Position numbers and translations under genes: made by a program. A stretch of DNA of 64,000 nt from Ramlibacter sp. Leaf400. GTDB lineage: Bacteria > Pseudomonadota > Gammaproteobacteria > Burkholderiales > Burkholderiaceae_C. The stretch spans positions 186,001 to 250,000 of the forward strand of contig NZ_LMQL01000009.1 in assembly GCF_001424545.1 (NCBI RefSeq). Direction: 5' to 3'. The notes under the pieces are model-generated. The model worked only from the letters and a program-made list of their open reading frames with translations, was not told where the DNA came from and did no database searches. This document shows, piece after piece, positions 52,105 to 62,041 of this stretch (the stretch's first letter is position 1; every line of letters begins with the position of its first letter).

Positions 52105-52791
52105 CTACATCACTTCGTTCTTGCGGTCGGCCGTTTCGCCGTAGCGGTGGAGCGCCGGCGGCTTCAGGCCGGCGTACAGCTGCTCGATGCCGGCGTTGAT
52201 CTGCTCGCCGTGCAGGGCGAACAGCGAGTTGCCCTCCAGGTCGCTCTCCACGATGAAGGGGCCGAAGTTCTCGACCTCGAACATCCACATGGCCTGGGCG
52301 ATGCCCAGCTCGTCGAGCCAGTGGGCGGCGCGCACGTGCTTGATGCCGCGGCCCAGCAGCGCGCCGGTGCCGTAGCCCACCGTGGTCAGGTAGACCGCGC
52401 CGCGGGGCGCCAGCACCTTCTTGTAGTCCTCGGCCGGCATGCCGCCCTTGCCGATGATGATGCGGGCGCCGCTGCGCTCTATCCATTGCGGCAGCCATTT
52501 GGAGAAGCGGAAGCTGGCCGTCGCCGTCACGGCGCCGACGTTGTAGCCGCCCTTGCCATCCTCCGCCGCCGCCGGCGAGCAATGGAAGTTGACGTTGCTG
52601 ATCTCGGCCAGGTTTTCCACCGGCAACGGCAGGCCCTGGTCCAGCACTTTCTTGTAGACCCCCTCCCGCGCCGTATAGACCACGCCGGTCAGGTAGACGG
52701 CGGCGCCGAGTTCCAGCTTCGCGATGTCCTCGCGCGAGGCGGGCACGTTGAGGCGGAACACCTTCATTTCGTCATCAGTGCTGTCTACCAT
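52105..52791 (-). CDS. Class I fumarate hydratase-type enzyme, beta (C-terminal) subunit
   Basis: Subunit of 228 aa, matching the C-terminal domain of iron-sulfur hydro-lyases (fumarase class I, L-tartrate dehydratase TtdB, mesaconase). It shows ELGAAVYLTGVVYTAREGVYKK, where many fumarases have a His at the Tyr of EGVYK, then GAVTATASFRFSKWLPQ, IIIGKGGM and AVYLTTVGYGTGAL. The ATG at 52791 has GGGAG before it and overlaps the alpha-subunit stop by 7 bases; MKVFRLN at 52767 is an alternative. It forms the active enzyme with the alpha subunit. Confidence 0.87.
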   Translation of the reverse strand: MVDSTDDEMKVFRLNVPASREDIAKLELGAAVYLTGVVYTAREGVYKKVLDQGLPLPVENLAEISNVNFHCSPAAAEDGKGGYNVGAVTATASFRFSKWLPQWIERSGARIIIGKGGMPAEDYKKVLAPRGAVYLTTVGYGTGALLGRGIKHVRAAHWLDELGIAQAMWMFEVENFGPFIVESDLEGNSLFALHGEQINAGIEQLYAGLKPPALHRYGETADRKNEVM

Positions 52792-53723
52792 TCGACCGTC
52801 TCCCGGCGCATGTAGGGCGTGAACCATTGGGGATCCGTGCGGTACTCGATCTTCCCGCCCGGGTGGATGCGGGCGGTGGCGCGCCGCGAGGAAAGGCAGA
52901 AGGTGTGCAGGCTGATCGGCATGCCGCCGGTGTGGGTGTAGCCCACCTCGATGTGGCAGTCCACCACCATCGAGGAGCCGACGAAGCCCATCGCGCCCAT
53001 GCCGATGGAGTTGCCCAGCTTCTTCAGTTCCAGTTCGAGCTCGGCGATCTTCGGGTCGGGGTTGCGGTTGCCCACGGTGCGCAGGCAGGCGGCCTGCTTG
53101 CCCAGCTGCATGCAGGTGTCCTTGGAGCCGCCCAGGCCGATGCCGACCACCGCCGGCTGGCAGGCCAGGCCGCGCTTGCCGAACTGGATCAGCGTGTCCA
53201 GCACGAAACGCTTGATGCCGTCGATGCCGTCGCCGGGGAACAGCATGCGGTAGTCGGTGCCGAACAGGCCGCCCTTGTGGACGGTCGTGACGTCGATCCA
53301 GTCGGCATCGGGCTCGAACGACCACTCGATCTCGGGCGCGTTGATGCCGACGTTGTTGTTGTGGTCGGTGCGCCAGAGCGGGTGAACGCGGTTGGGACGC
53401 AGCGGGATCGCCGTGGTGGCATCGGCGGTCGCCTTGCGCAGCACGTGCTCGATGGCGACGAAGCCGGACTCGACCGCGGCGTTGTTGCCCACTTTCACGT
53501 AGTAGCGCGGCACGCCGGTGTCGGCGCACATCGGGCGGCGGTCCTCGGTGGCGGCATCCCAGTTGTCCTGCATCGCGTGGATCACGAAGCGGGCCAGCTT
53601 GCCGGTCTCGGTCTTCTGGGCCTCCTTGATCCCCTGCTTGTAGTCCTCGGGGATGTCGATCGCCGCCCGCTTCATGATCTCGAGCGCGGCTTCCTCGACC
53701 TTCTGGATCGGAATCTTCGTCAT
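52785..53723 (-). CDS. Class I fumarate hydratase-type enzyme, alpha (N-terminal) subunit
   Basis: Subunit of 312 aa that carries the [4Fe-4S] cluster. Candidate cluster cysteines are C66 in PMCADTGVPR and others in KDTCMQLGKQAA and the region VGIGLGGSKDT; the GMGAMGFVGSSMVV stretch is also typical. It hydrates fumarate to malate, or acts on mesaconate or tartrate, together with the beta subunit. It lies 10 bases after the flavoprotein gene of a succinate dehydrogenase, so product of one enzyme can be substrate of the next: succinate (or methylsuccinate) to the unsaturated acid to the hydroxy acid. Confidence 0.88.
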   Translation of the reverse strand: MTKIPIQKVEEAALEIMKRAAIDIPEDYKQGIKEAQKTETGKLARFVIHAMQDNWDAATEDRRPMCADTGVPRYYVKVGNNAAVESGFVAIEHVLRKATADATTAIPLRPNRVHPLWRTDHNNNVGINAPEIEWSFEPDADWIDVTTVHKGGLFGTDYRMLFPGDGIDGIKRFVLDTLIQFGKRGLACQPAVVGIGLGGSKDTCMQLGKQAACLRTVGNRNPDPKIAELELELKKLGNSIGMGAMGFVGSSMVVDCHIEVGYTHTGGMPISLHTFCLSSRRATARIHPGGKIEYRTDPQWFTPYMRRETVEW

Positions 53724-53733
53724 TGCAGTCTTC

Positions 53734-55488
53734 CTACGCCGCGAGCTTCACGGGCGGTTGGCCGGCTTCGCCGGTGATGAGGGATTGGCCGGGGCGCACG
53801 ATGTCGAACTTCACCGGGACCATCTCCAGGGCGATGTCGTCGTCGCCGGCGGCGCCGACGCGGGTGTAGCAGCTGGTGTGCAGGTCGCCCGTCTCCGGGA
53901 AGTCCTCGCGGAAGTGCGCCCCGCGGCTGTCTTCGCGCGCCAGCGCGGAAACCGTGATGACCTTGGAGATGTCGACCAGGCTCTCGAGGTTGAGCCAGTC
54001 GTGCCAGGTCATGTTGAAGCGGCGGTCGCCGTCGGCCACGCCCATCTCGTACAGCGCGAGGCGGTGCGAGGCGACGCTGTCCAGGCCGCGCTCCATCGCC
54101 TCGCGGCGGCGCAGGACCCCGACGTCGTCCCACATGGTCTGGGCCAGCGCGTCGCGCAGGTCGTGGATCGCACCGGGGGGGCGCGCGAACGGATACTCGG
54201 CGCGGTCGACGCCGCGCATCAACACGTTGCGGTCCGGGTCGCGCCAGCGACCGGACTTCGCGACATGGGCCGCCATGGCGTCGCCGGCGATGCCGCCGAA
54301 CACCGTCGAATTGGCCACGCCGTTGCCGCCCAGTCGGTTGGCGCCGTGCACGCCGCCGCAGTCTTCCCCGGCCGCGAACAGCCCGGGCGACGCCGTGGAG
54401 CCGTCGACCTCGAACTCGACGCCGCCCATCAGGTAATGCGCGGTCGGCACCACTTCCACGCGGCCGCCGGCGAGGTCGAAGCCGCAGTCCTTGCAGCGGT
54501 TCACCATGCCCGGGAAGCTCTTGGCGACCTTCTCCGGGCCGAGGTGGCTCATCTGGATGTAGACGCCGCCCATGGGTCCGGTGCGGCCGGCCCGCATCTC
54601 GGCGTAGATCCCGCGGCTGACGACGTCGCGGGTGGCCCGTTCTCCGCGCTTGTCGTAGTGGGTCATGAAGCGCTCGCCGCCGCCGTTGAGCAGGTAGCCG
54701 CCGGCGCCGCGCAGGCCTTCCTCCAGCACGGTGCCCGTCATGCGGGTGTCCGGGCCGCCCAGCAGGCCGGTGGGGTGGAACTGCACCATCTCCATGTCGC
54801 GCAGCTTGAGACCGTAGCGCAGCGCCATCGCCAGGCCGTCACAGGTCTTGTCGCCCGAGGGCGTGTGGTAGCGGTACATGGTCGGGCCGGCGCCGGTGGC
54901 CAGCAGCACCGCCTTGGCCTGCACGAAGCGGTAGCCGCCGGTGCGCATGTCGATGAACAGCACGCCGGAGATGCCGGAGCCGTCGGCTGCCGGGACCAGC
55001 TCGATCGCGCGGTGCTCCTCCATCTCCTCGACGTCGAGGGCGCGCACCTGCTCCATCAGCCGGTTGATGATCTCGATGCCCGTCAGGTCCGCCTTGTGCA
55101 CGGTGCGGTCGAAGCTCTGGCCGGCGAAGGCCTTCTGGTGCAGCGTGCCGTCCGGGTTGCGGTCGAAGAAGCAGCCGATCTCGTTTTCCAGCTCGCGTAC
55201 CCGCTCGATCGCGCCCTCCACCAGCCGCCAGGCCAGGTCCTGCCGGGGCAGCCACTTGCCGCCTTCGATGGTGTCCATGAAGTGCCGCTCCACCGAGTCA
55301 CCGGCGGAGAGGGCGACGTTGTAGCCGCCCTGGACCATGCGCGTGCAGCCGCTCTTGCCCAGCAGGCCCTTGACCGCCACCGTCACCTGCAGGCCGGGAT
55401 TGGCCTTGCGGGCGTGCAGCGCGGCGAACAGCCCGGCGCCGCCGCTGCCCAGGATCAGGATGTCGGTCTTGTGGTGCTCGATATGCAT
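53734..55488 (-). CDS. Succinate dehydrogenase/fumarate reductase flavoprotein subunit without flavinylation His
   Basis: Flavoprotein of 584 aa. FAD-binding GSGGAGLFAALHA lies at residues 14-26. The dicarboxylate site is intact: H238 in QFHPTG, E257 in LEEG, R287 in RDVV, H351 in HYLMGG and R385 in GANRLGG. At the place of the His that carries covalent FAD in SdhA/FrdA (SHT-x-x-x-QGG) this protein has Cys48 (SGCTRMVQGG), so FAD is probably bound non-covalently. It works with the iron-sulfur and two membrane subunits encoded upstream. Reaction direction is not evident. Confidence 0.88.
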   Translation of the reverse strand: MHIEHHKTDILILGSGGAGLFAALHARKANPGLQVTVAVKGLLGKSGCTRMVQGGYNVALSAGDSVERHFMDTIEGGKWLPRQDLAWRLVEGAIERVRELENEIGCFFDRNPDGTLHQKAFAGQSFDRTVHKADLTGIEIINRLMEQVRALDVEEMEEHRAIELVPAADGSGISGVLFIDMRTGGYRFVQAKAVLLATGAGPTMYRYHTPSGDKTCDGLAMALRYGLKLRDMEMVQFHPTGLLGGPDTRMTGTVLEEGLRGAGGYLLNGGGERFMTHYDKRGERATRDVVSRGIYAEMRAGRTGPMGGVYIQMSHLGPEKVAKSFPGMVNRCKDCGFDLAGGRVEVVPTAHYLMGGVEFEVDGSTASPGLFAAGEDCGGVHGANRLGGNGVANSTVFGGIAGDAMAAHVAKSGRWRDPDRNVLMRGVDRAEYPFARPPGAIHDLRDALAQTMWDDVGVLRRREAMERGLDSVASHRLALYEMGVADGDRRFNMTWHDWLNLESLVDISKVITVSALAREDSRGAHFREDFPETGDLHTSCYTRVGAAGDDDIALEMVPVKFDIVRPGQSLITGEAGQPPVKLAA

Positions 55489-55836
55489 TCAGATCACTCC
55501 CGCCACGAAGATGGCGCCGATGCCCAGCGACAGCGCGCCGCCCCAGGTGATCCAGGACAGGCGCGCGTCGCGCGTGCTGCTCCAGGGCAGCAGCTCCAGC
55601 GCCAGCAGGCGCAGGCCGAAGAACATGTGCAGCGACAGCAGCAGCACGAGTCCCCATTCGCCGAACTTCACGGCGCCCATCTCGGAGAACTTGAGGAAGG
55701 CGTCCATCCGCCCGCCCTCCTGCAGCGCCAGCGCCAGCACGTAGAAGTGGACCGGCAGGAACAGGCCCAGCGCCAGGCCGGAGAGGCGGTGGCCGAGGAA
55801 GGCCCAGTAGCCCTGGTGGTTGCGCGGGGACTTCAC
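55489..55836 (-). CDS. Succinate dehydrogenase-type cytochrome b/membrane anchor subunit
   Basis: Membrane protein of 115 aa with three spans. HRLSGLALGLFLPVHFYVLALAL and LHMFFGLRLLALE carry His residues suitable for heme b, and the R-x-SG motif for quinone binding is the SdhC pattern. The start is GTG at 55836, overlapping the stop of the other anchor gene (GTGA), and its stop directly abuts the flavoprotein start. Confidence 0.82.
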   Translation of the reverse strand: MKSPRNHQGYWAFLGHRLSGLALGLFLPVHFYVLALALQEGGRMDAFLKFSEMGAVKFGEWGLVLLLSLHMFFGLRLLALELLPWSSTRDARLSWITWGGALSLGIGAIFVAGVI

Positions 55837-56168
55837 GAGGCCAGCCCTCCGACGGCGGCCACGGCCCGCACACCCATGGCCAGCAGCACCAGCCCGAACA
55901 CGAGCGCGAGCCAGCCTGCCGCGGGCCGGCCGAGCCGCCCCCATTCGATCAGGATGTTGCGCAGGCCGATCGGCACGTGCACGGCGACGGCCACGACGAA
56001 CAGGCCGTAGAAAGCGATCCAGCCCCAGCTGCCTTGCGTGCGGGAAAGGATCTCCGCGGCGGTCAGCCCGCCGCGCACGGCATAGAGGATCACGCCCAGG
56101 TGCACCAGGACGAACGGGGCCATGACCATGGCGGTCAGGCGCTGCAGGGCGAACAGTCGCGGCTCCAT
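55833..56168 (-). CDS. Succinate dehydrogenase-type membrane anchor subunit
   Basis: Membrane protein of 111 aa with three predicted spans (about residues 10-30, 50-70, 84-104). LQRLTAMVMAPFVLVHLGVILY and FVVAVAVHVPIGLRNILIEW provide His residues at positions suited to heme or quinone binding. It pairs with the neighbouring anchor to hold the flavoprotein and iron-sulfur subunits at the membrane. It starts 1 base after the iron-sulfur subunit stop. Confidence 0.82.
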   Translation of the reverse strand: MEPRLFALQRLTAMVMAPFVLVHLGVILYAVRGGLTAAEILSRTQGSWGWIAFYGLFVVAVAVHVPIGLRNILIEWGRLGRPAAGWLALVFGLVLLAMGVRAVAAVGGLAS

Positions 56169-56169
56169 C

Positions 56170-56904
56170 TCAGCCGCCCTTCAGGAACTGCAGCAGCGCG
56201 CTCTTCTTCAGGCCGGCGATGCTGCCCGTGGGGCTGAGGCTCACCGGGCAATGCGTCATGCAGCTGCCCTGGGTATGACAGGAATTGCAGCCGCTGCCCG
56301 AGGTGGCCTGGCGCAGCACGCCCTTGGGATCGGCGTGGCGCTCGTCGTTGAACAGCGTCCAGGCGCGGTTGAGGGCCGCGGGGCCGAGGTAGTCCTTGTC
56401 CCACGACACCACGTCGCAGGCCGCATAGCAGACGCCGCAGTTGATGCACTCGATCGCGGCGTCGGCCTTCTTGCGCTTGGGGCTGGCCGGCGACACGTTG
56501 GCCGGCGGATCGTTGCGGGTGGCCGTGCCGACGAAGGTGCTGCCGGCCTTGCGCCACTTCTGGAAGAACTCGGTCATGTCGACGACCAGGTCCTTGATGC
56601 GCGGCATGTTGCGAAGCGGCTCGATCACGATCACGCCGTCTTCCTCGACGCGGCTGACGTGGGTGCGGCACGTCCAGCGCGGCTTGCCGTTGACGGTCAT
56701 GGCGCAGGAGCCGCAGACACCGACGCGGCAGGCGAAGCGGTAGGACAGCGTGGGCTCCAGCCGGCGCTGCACCTCGGTGACGACGTCCAGGATGGTCTGG
56801 TTCTCGCGCCAGGGCACGGAGTACGTGGCGAACTCGCCGCGGCCGGTGCCGCGGGAGATGCGCACGGTCAGCATGCGCTGTTCGGTGGTCGGGCTGGTGT
56901 CCAT
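56170..56904 (-). CDS. Succinate dehydrogenase/fumarate reductase iron-sulfur subunit
   Basis: Subunit of 244 aa. The [2Fe-2S] motif is CRVGVCGSC with a further Cys (WTCRTH); the [4Fe-4S] and [3Fe-4S] motifs are CINCGVCYAAC and CNSCHTQGSCMTHCP. It moves electrons between the flavoprotein and quinone. It is the first gene of the leftward operon FeS-anchor-anchor-flavoprotein-fumarase alpha-beta-amidohydrolase-LysR. The gene order with FeS first differs from the standard housekeeping sdhCDAB, supporting a specialised copy. A striking AT-rich operator lies 37 bases before its start. Confidence 0.9.
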   Translation of the reverse strand: MDTSPTTEQRMLTVRISRGTGRGEFATYSVPWRENQTILDVVTEVQRRLEPTLSYRFACRVGVCGSCAMTVNGKPRWTCRTHVSRVEEDGVIVIEPLRNMPRIKDLVVDMTEFFQKWRKAGSTFVGTATRNDPPANVSPASPKRKKADAAIECINCGVCYAACDVVSWDKDYLGPAALNRAWTLFNDERHADPKGVLRQATSGSGCNSCHTQGSCMTHCPVSLSPTGSIAGLKKSALLQFLKGG

Positions 56905-56940
56905 CGGATGGCGTTTCGTCTTGAGGCGACCGGAGTCTAA

Positions 56941-56981
56941 TGATTCATAGAAAATGAATCAAGCGATATTTGATTCATTTT
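56941..56981. promoter_or_regulatory. AT-rich triple operator before the SDH-fumarase operon
   Basis: AAAATGAATCAA (56951-56962) and TTGATTCATTTT (56970-56981) form a perfect 12-base inverted repeat with a 7-base centre, and a further TGATTCAT (56941-56948) pairs with ATGAATCA (56954-56961). It lies just upstream of the iron-sulfur subunit gene in an island much richer in A+T than its surroundings, probably overlapping the promoter. Confidence 0.65.
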
Positions 56982-57040
56982 TAGTGAAGATAAAAGCCGC
57001 AGTCGGGGCGGCAAGCGCGGCCTTGGCTGCCCCGGCGGGC

Positions 57041-57991
57041 TTATTTCACGGTGAAGCCCGCGCCAAAGGATTGCTGCAGGAAGGCGACGAACACCTGGAC
57101 GGCCTTGTGGGCCTGGCTGGAATAGGGGCGGATGGCGTACAGGGAATCGCCGAAGGCCCGGATGGAGCGCCAGCGCGGAAGGACCTCCACCAGCTTGCCC
57201 GCCTCGAGCGCGGACTGCGCGCTGAAGTCGGGCATCAGCGCGATCCCCAGCCCGGCGGCGGCGGCGTCGCGCAGGGCCTCGCTGTTGTTGACCGCGAGCG
57301 GTCCGGAGATCGGGACGGTGACCGCATCGCCCCCCTGGCTGCCGCCCCTGGCGGCCGCCGCCACGAAAGTCCAGGCCGGCGCTCCTTCCGGGCGCGGGTA
57401 GTGCAGGCAGGCGTGCTGGCCGAGGTCGCCCGGCGTTTGCGGCGTGCCCCGTCGGCGCAGGTAGGCACGGCTGGCCACCAGCACCGCGCGGGTCGGTGCC
57501 AGCTTCCAGGCCACGTGGGTGTCGGGTGGGGCTGCGGTGTGGCGCACGGCCAGGTCGAAGCCTTCCGGCGCCAGCGAGCGCAGCCGGTCGGACATGTCCA
57601 GTTCCAGCCGCACGTCGGGGTAGGCGCGCAGGAATTCCGGCAGCCGGGGCACCAGCTGCTGGCGGGCGAAGGCGACCGGTGCCGTGACGCGCAGCAGCCC
57701 GCGCGGCGTGGCCGCCAGGTCGCGGACACCCGCGAAACCGCCGGCGATCCGCGCGAAGGCGTCCCGGGTGTGGTCGACCAGCTGCTCGCCGGCCTCGGTC
57801 AGCCGCACGCTGCGAGTCGTGCGCTGCACCAGCGAGACGCCCGTCGCGCGCTCGAGTTCGGCGATGTGCTGGCTCATGGCGGCCTTGCTGACGCCCAGCC
57901 GCGCGGCGGCGGCCGTGAAGCTCTTGTGTTCACCCAGGACGACCAGCCAGTGCAGGTGGCTCCAGAGCGATTCGACTTTTCGGGATTCCAT
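57041..57991 (-). CDS. LysR family transcriptional regulator
   Basis: Regulator of 316 aa. The winged helix has [27 protein letters not shown]; the effector domain [26 protein letters not shown] is of the common CrgA/DmlR-like subgroup. The start is ATG at 57991 ([17 protein letters not shown]); an extended frame to 58027 crosses a palindrome. It is divergent from the aldehyde dehydrogenase gene and is its likely regulator, but it also lies next to the SDH operon. DmlR-like relatives sense C4-hydroxy acids. Confidence 0.88.
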   Translation of the reverse strand: MESRKVESLWSHLHWLVVLGEHKSFTAAAARLGVSKAAMSQHIAELERATGVSLVQRTTRSVRLTEAGEQLVDHTRDAFARIAGGFAGVRDLAATPRGLLRVTAPVAFARQQLVPRLPEFLRAYPDVRLELDMSDRLRSLAPEGFDLAVRHTAAPPDTHVAWKLAPTRAVLVASRAYLRRRGTPQTPGDLGQHACLHYPRPEGAPAWTFVAAAARGGSQGGDAVTVPISGPLAVNNSEALRDAAAAGLGIALMPDFSAQSALEAGKLVEVLPRWRSIRAFGDSLYAIRPYSSQAHKAVQVFVAFLQQSFGAGFTVK

Positions 57992-57998
57992 CGCCCGA

Positions 57999-58018
57999 TT
58001 GTTCACGATGATGAACAA
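57999..58018. promoter_or_regulatory. Inverted repeat between LysR and aldehyde dehydrogenase genes
   Basis: TTGTTCA-CGATGA-TGAACAA, a perfect 7-base inverted repeat 8 bases upstream of the LysR start codon and about 100 bases before the divergent dehydrogenase gene. Probable autoregulatory LysR site. Confidence 0.5.
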
Positions 58019-58121
58019 GCAATTCAAGCCGCGTGACTATGCGCCCGCGGCCCGGCTGCCTAGACTCCGCGCCACACGTCGCCGCAGCACCCGCTCCGGC
58101 TTCATCCACACGGAGATTTCC

Positions 58122-59636
<1,515 letters not shown>

Positions 59637-59769
59637 CATGACGGCCTGAGCCTCGGCGTCGGAAATATCGAGATCGAAGCAGGCGTCGAGTCGTATCCCG
59701 TCCCAAGCGCGGCGGCATGTCCGGCGCTTGCACCAATCGCTATGCCCTGACGAATTCGCATGCGGGACG

Positions 59770-60729
59770 TCAAGCCCGCCACATCGGCCACTTTGCCCGT
59801 GGGTTATCGTGTTCTACCGAGCGCATCCCCGTCTGCGAGTCCTTGAACAGCGCCGCCACGAAGTCCGAGAAAGCGCGCACTTTCGGTGAAGCGCCGCGGC
59901 CTCGGGCGTACATCACGTGCACCGGCGGCGCGTCGCTGGTCCAGTCGGCCAACAGCCACACCAGGTCGCCCGGCGTCGCCAGCAAGGGGTCGGCGTTGTT
60001 GCTCGGCAGCCGCGCGATCCCCAGCCCGGCCAGTGCCATCTCGCGCATCGACGACCCCTCGTCGATGCACAGATTGCCTCGCGCCTTGATTTCGCAGTGT
60101 TGTTCACCCTTCCGGTAGCTCCAGACGTCCTGGGCGCGCCCATGCGGCAGCACGTGAACCACACAGTTATGTTCCGTCAACTCTTGCGGGGTCTGTGGCG
60201 TGCCGTGACGTTCGAGGTAGCTGCGGGCGGCGACGGTACGAAAGCACCGCTCGGCAACCCGGTGCGCAACGAGGTTCGAATCCGGCGGGTCGCCCAGGTA
60301 CACGGCGACATCGAAGTTCTTGGCTTCCAGGCTCATCGCGCCTGCGACGATGCTGACGTCGAGCTGCAGCTCGGGGTAGCTGCGCAAGAAGGCCGGCAGG
60401 TTGGGCACGATATGGGACTTCGCCGGGCTGCTATGCAGCGCGACGCGCAGCCGTCCGCGCGCCACGCCGCGCGAGCCTGCCAGCTCCCGTTCGGCGGCCT
60501 GCAGCTCTGCAACGATCGTGCGGCAGCGCGCCTGGAAGCGCGCGCCCTCCTCGGTGAGCGACACGCCGCGCGCCGTGCGTGTCAGCAGGCGCACCCCGAG
60601 TGACCGCTCAAGCGCTGCCACCGCCTTGCTTACTGCGGAGGGGGTCAGGCCAAGCACGGCAGCCGCAGCCGCGAAGCTGCGCAGTTCCGCCACCTGTACG
60701 AAGACACCGATGCTGCGCAAATGCTCCAT
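59770..60729 (-). CDS. LysR family transcriptional regulator
   Basis: Regulator of 319 aa. The winged helix starts MEHLRSIGVFVQVAELRSFAAA with TPSAVSKAVAALERSLG; effector domain GRLRVALHSSPAKSHIVPNLPAFLRSY. The ATG at 60729 is the family-normal start; the open frame continues 32 codons upstream through AT-rich promoter-like DNA. It is divergent from the Bug receptor gene at 60856, its probable target. Confidence 0.88.
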   Translation of the reverse strand: MEHLRSIGVFVQVAELRSFAAAAAVLGLTPSAVSKAVAALERSLGVRLLTRTARGVSLTEEGARFQARCRTIVAELQAAERELAGSRGVARGRLRVALHSSPAKSHIVPNLPAFLRSYPELQLDVSIVAGAMSLEAKNFDVAVYLGDPPDSNLVAHRVAERCFRTVAARSYLERHGTPQTPQELTEHNCVVHVLPHGRAQDVWSYRKGEQHCEIKARGNLCIDEGSSMREMALAGLGIARLPSNNADPLLATPGDLVWLLADWTSDAPPVHVMYARGRGASPKVRAFSDFVAALFKDSQTGMRSVEHDNPRAKWPMWRA

Positions 60730-60855
60730 TCCGCCGCCCCAAAGACCTCTCGTGACACGAATTATTTTCACGTTCGTTGTTCCGTGCAATAGCTGGCGCT
60801 CGGCCAGCGGCGGGGCTACTGTCACGACACTGGTTCACTAATCAAGAGATGTCCG

Positions 60856-61833
60856 ATGAATCGCCTACGCCGTTCGATCCTGATATCCGCCGCACTGGGC
60901 ATCGCTGCCGCCTTGGGCACCGGCGAGGGCCTCGCCCAGACCTTTCCAGCGAGGCCGATCAAGGTGCTCGCGGGTGTCGCCGCCGGCTCGTCGCCCGACG
61001 GCGTGTTGCGCCAGGTTGCGCAGACGTTCGGTGCTGCCGTCGGGCAGCCGGTCGTTGTCGAGAACCGTCCGGGCGCCAACGGCATCCTTGCGCTCGAAGC
61101 GCTAAAGAGCAATCCGCCGGACGGCTACACCATCGCCATGGTGGCCTTCTCGCAGATGAGCGTGAATCCCAGCCTGGTTACCGCGATGCCGCACGACCCG
61201 CTGCAAGACTTCACCCACATCGGCATCTTCTGGCGTGGCCCGCAGCTGCTTTCGGCCAGTGCCAGCGCGCCGGCGTCATCGCTGAGCGAACTCCTCGCTG
61301 CGGCCAGAGCGCGCCCTGGGCTTTTGCGCTATGGAACGGCCGGCAATGGTTCCCCCGGGCACCTCTTCATGGAGCAGCTGAAGCTGGCCGCGGGTGTCGA
61401 CGTGCAGCACATTCCCTATAAGGGCCCCGCCGCGGTCGTGGCCGGGGTCAGCGGCGAGATCGAGCTTCTGATGGAGGGTGTGTCACCGCAGCTGCCGCAA
61501 ATTCGTGCCGGCAAGCTCAAGCCGCTGGCCGTTTCGGGCTCGCAACGGCTAGGAGTGTTGCCCGACGTACCGACGTTCGACGAACTTGGCATCAAGGGCA
61601 TTGGCACGGTCTGGCTTGGTTTCGTAGCACCGCGCGGCACGCCTGCCGCGGTCGTGGCACGGCTCAACCAGGAGCTTCGGCGTGCCGTCGATTCGCCCGA
61701 GTTCCGCAGTGCATCGGAGGGTTTCGGAAGGTTGGTCACACCCGGAACACCGGAAGCGATGACAGCGACGATCCGTGACGAAATTCCGCTCTGGCGCGAG
61801 GTGGTGCAGCGGGCGCAGATCAAACCCGAGTGA
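60856..61833 (+). CDS. Bug family (TctC-like) substrate-binding protein
   Basis: Periplasmic receptor of 325 aa with signal peptide (residues 1-28, ending GEGLAQ). The Bug core is RPIKVLAGVAAGSSPDGVLRQ, VVVENRPGANGILALEAL and HIPYKGPAAVVAGVSG. The usual GGxxD of the first loop reads SSPDG. It lies opposite a LysR gene across 126 bases. No enzyme gene follows within 200 bases, so its ligand cannot be guessed. Base composition is slightly less GC-rich than most neighbours. Confidence 0.92.
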   Translation: MNRLRRSILISAALGIAAALGTGEGLAQTFPARPIKVLAGVAAGSSPDGVLRQVAQTFGAAVGQPVVVENRPGANGILALEALKSNPPDGYTIAMVAFSQMSVNPSLVTAMPHDPLQDFTHIGIFWRGPQLLSASASAPASSLSELLAAARARPGLLRYGTAGNGSPGHLFMEQLKLAAGVDVQHIPYKGPAAVVAGVSGEIELLMEGVSPQLPQIRAGKLKPLAVSGSQRLGVLPDVPTFDELGIKGIGTVWLGFVAPRGTPAAVVARLNQELRRAVDSPEFRSASEGFGRLVTPGTPEAMTATIRDEIPLWREVVQRAQIKPE

Positions 61834-62041
61834 CTGCAGCGTTGATCGACGCCTGTCGACGACGCATTGTCATGCGGCCACGCCTGACCCCGATCTGCCG
61901 GTCTCGCGCAGTGAGGCCGCCCGATAACTGTGAAGTCATCGCCCTCCTCCGTTCTTCATCTTCCGCTCTCCGCCGTTGCACCGGTCCACTGGCTCGGGTC
62001 GTCATCTGCAGCAATGGCCGACGCCCTTGCAGGAGCCATGC

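Noticed and set aside
53653..56010. A 785-codon plus-strand frame over the SDH genes
   Set aside because: It is the complement of the flavoprotein and anchor genes; His/Val/Gly-rich without domains.
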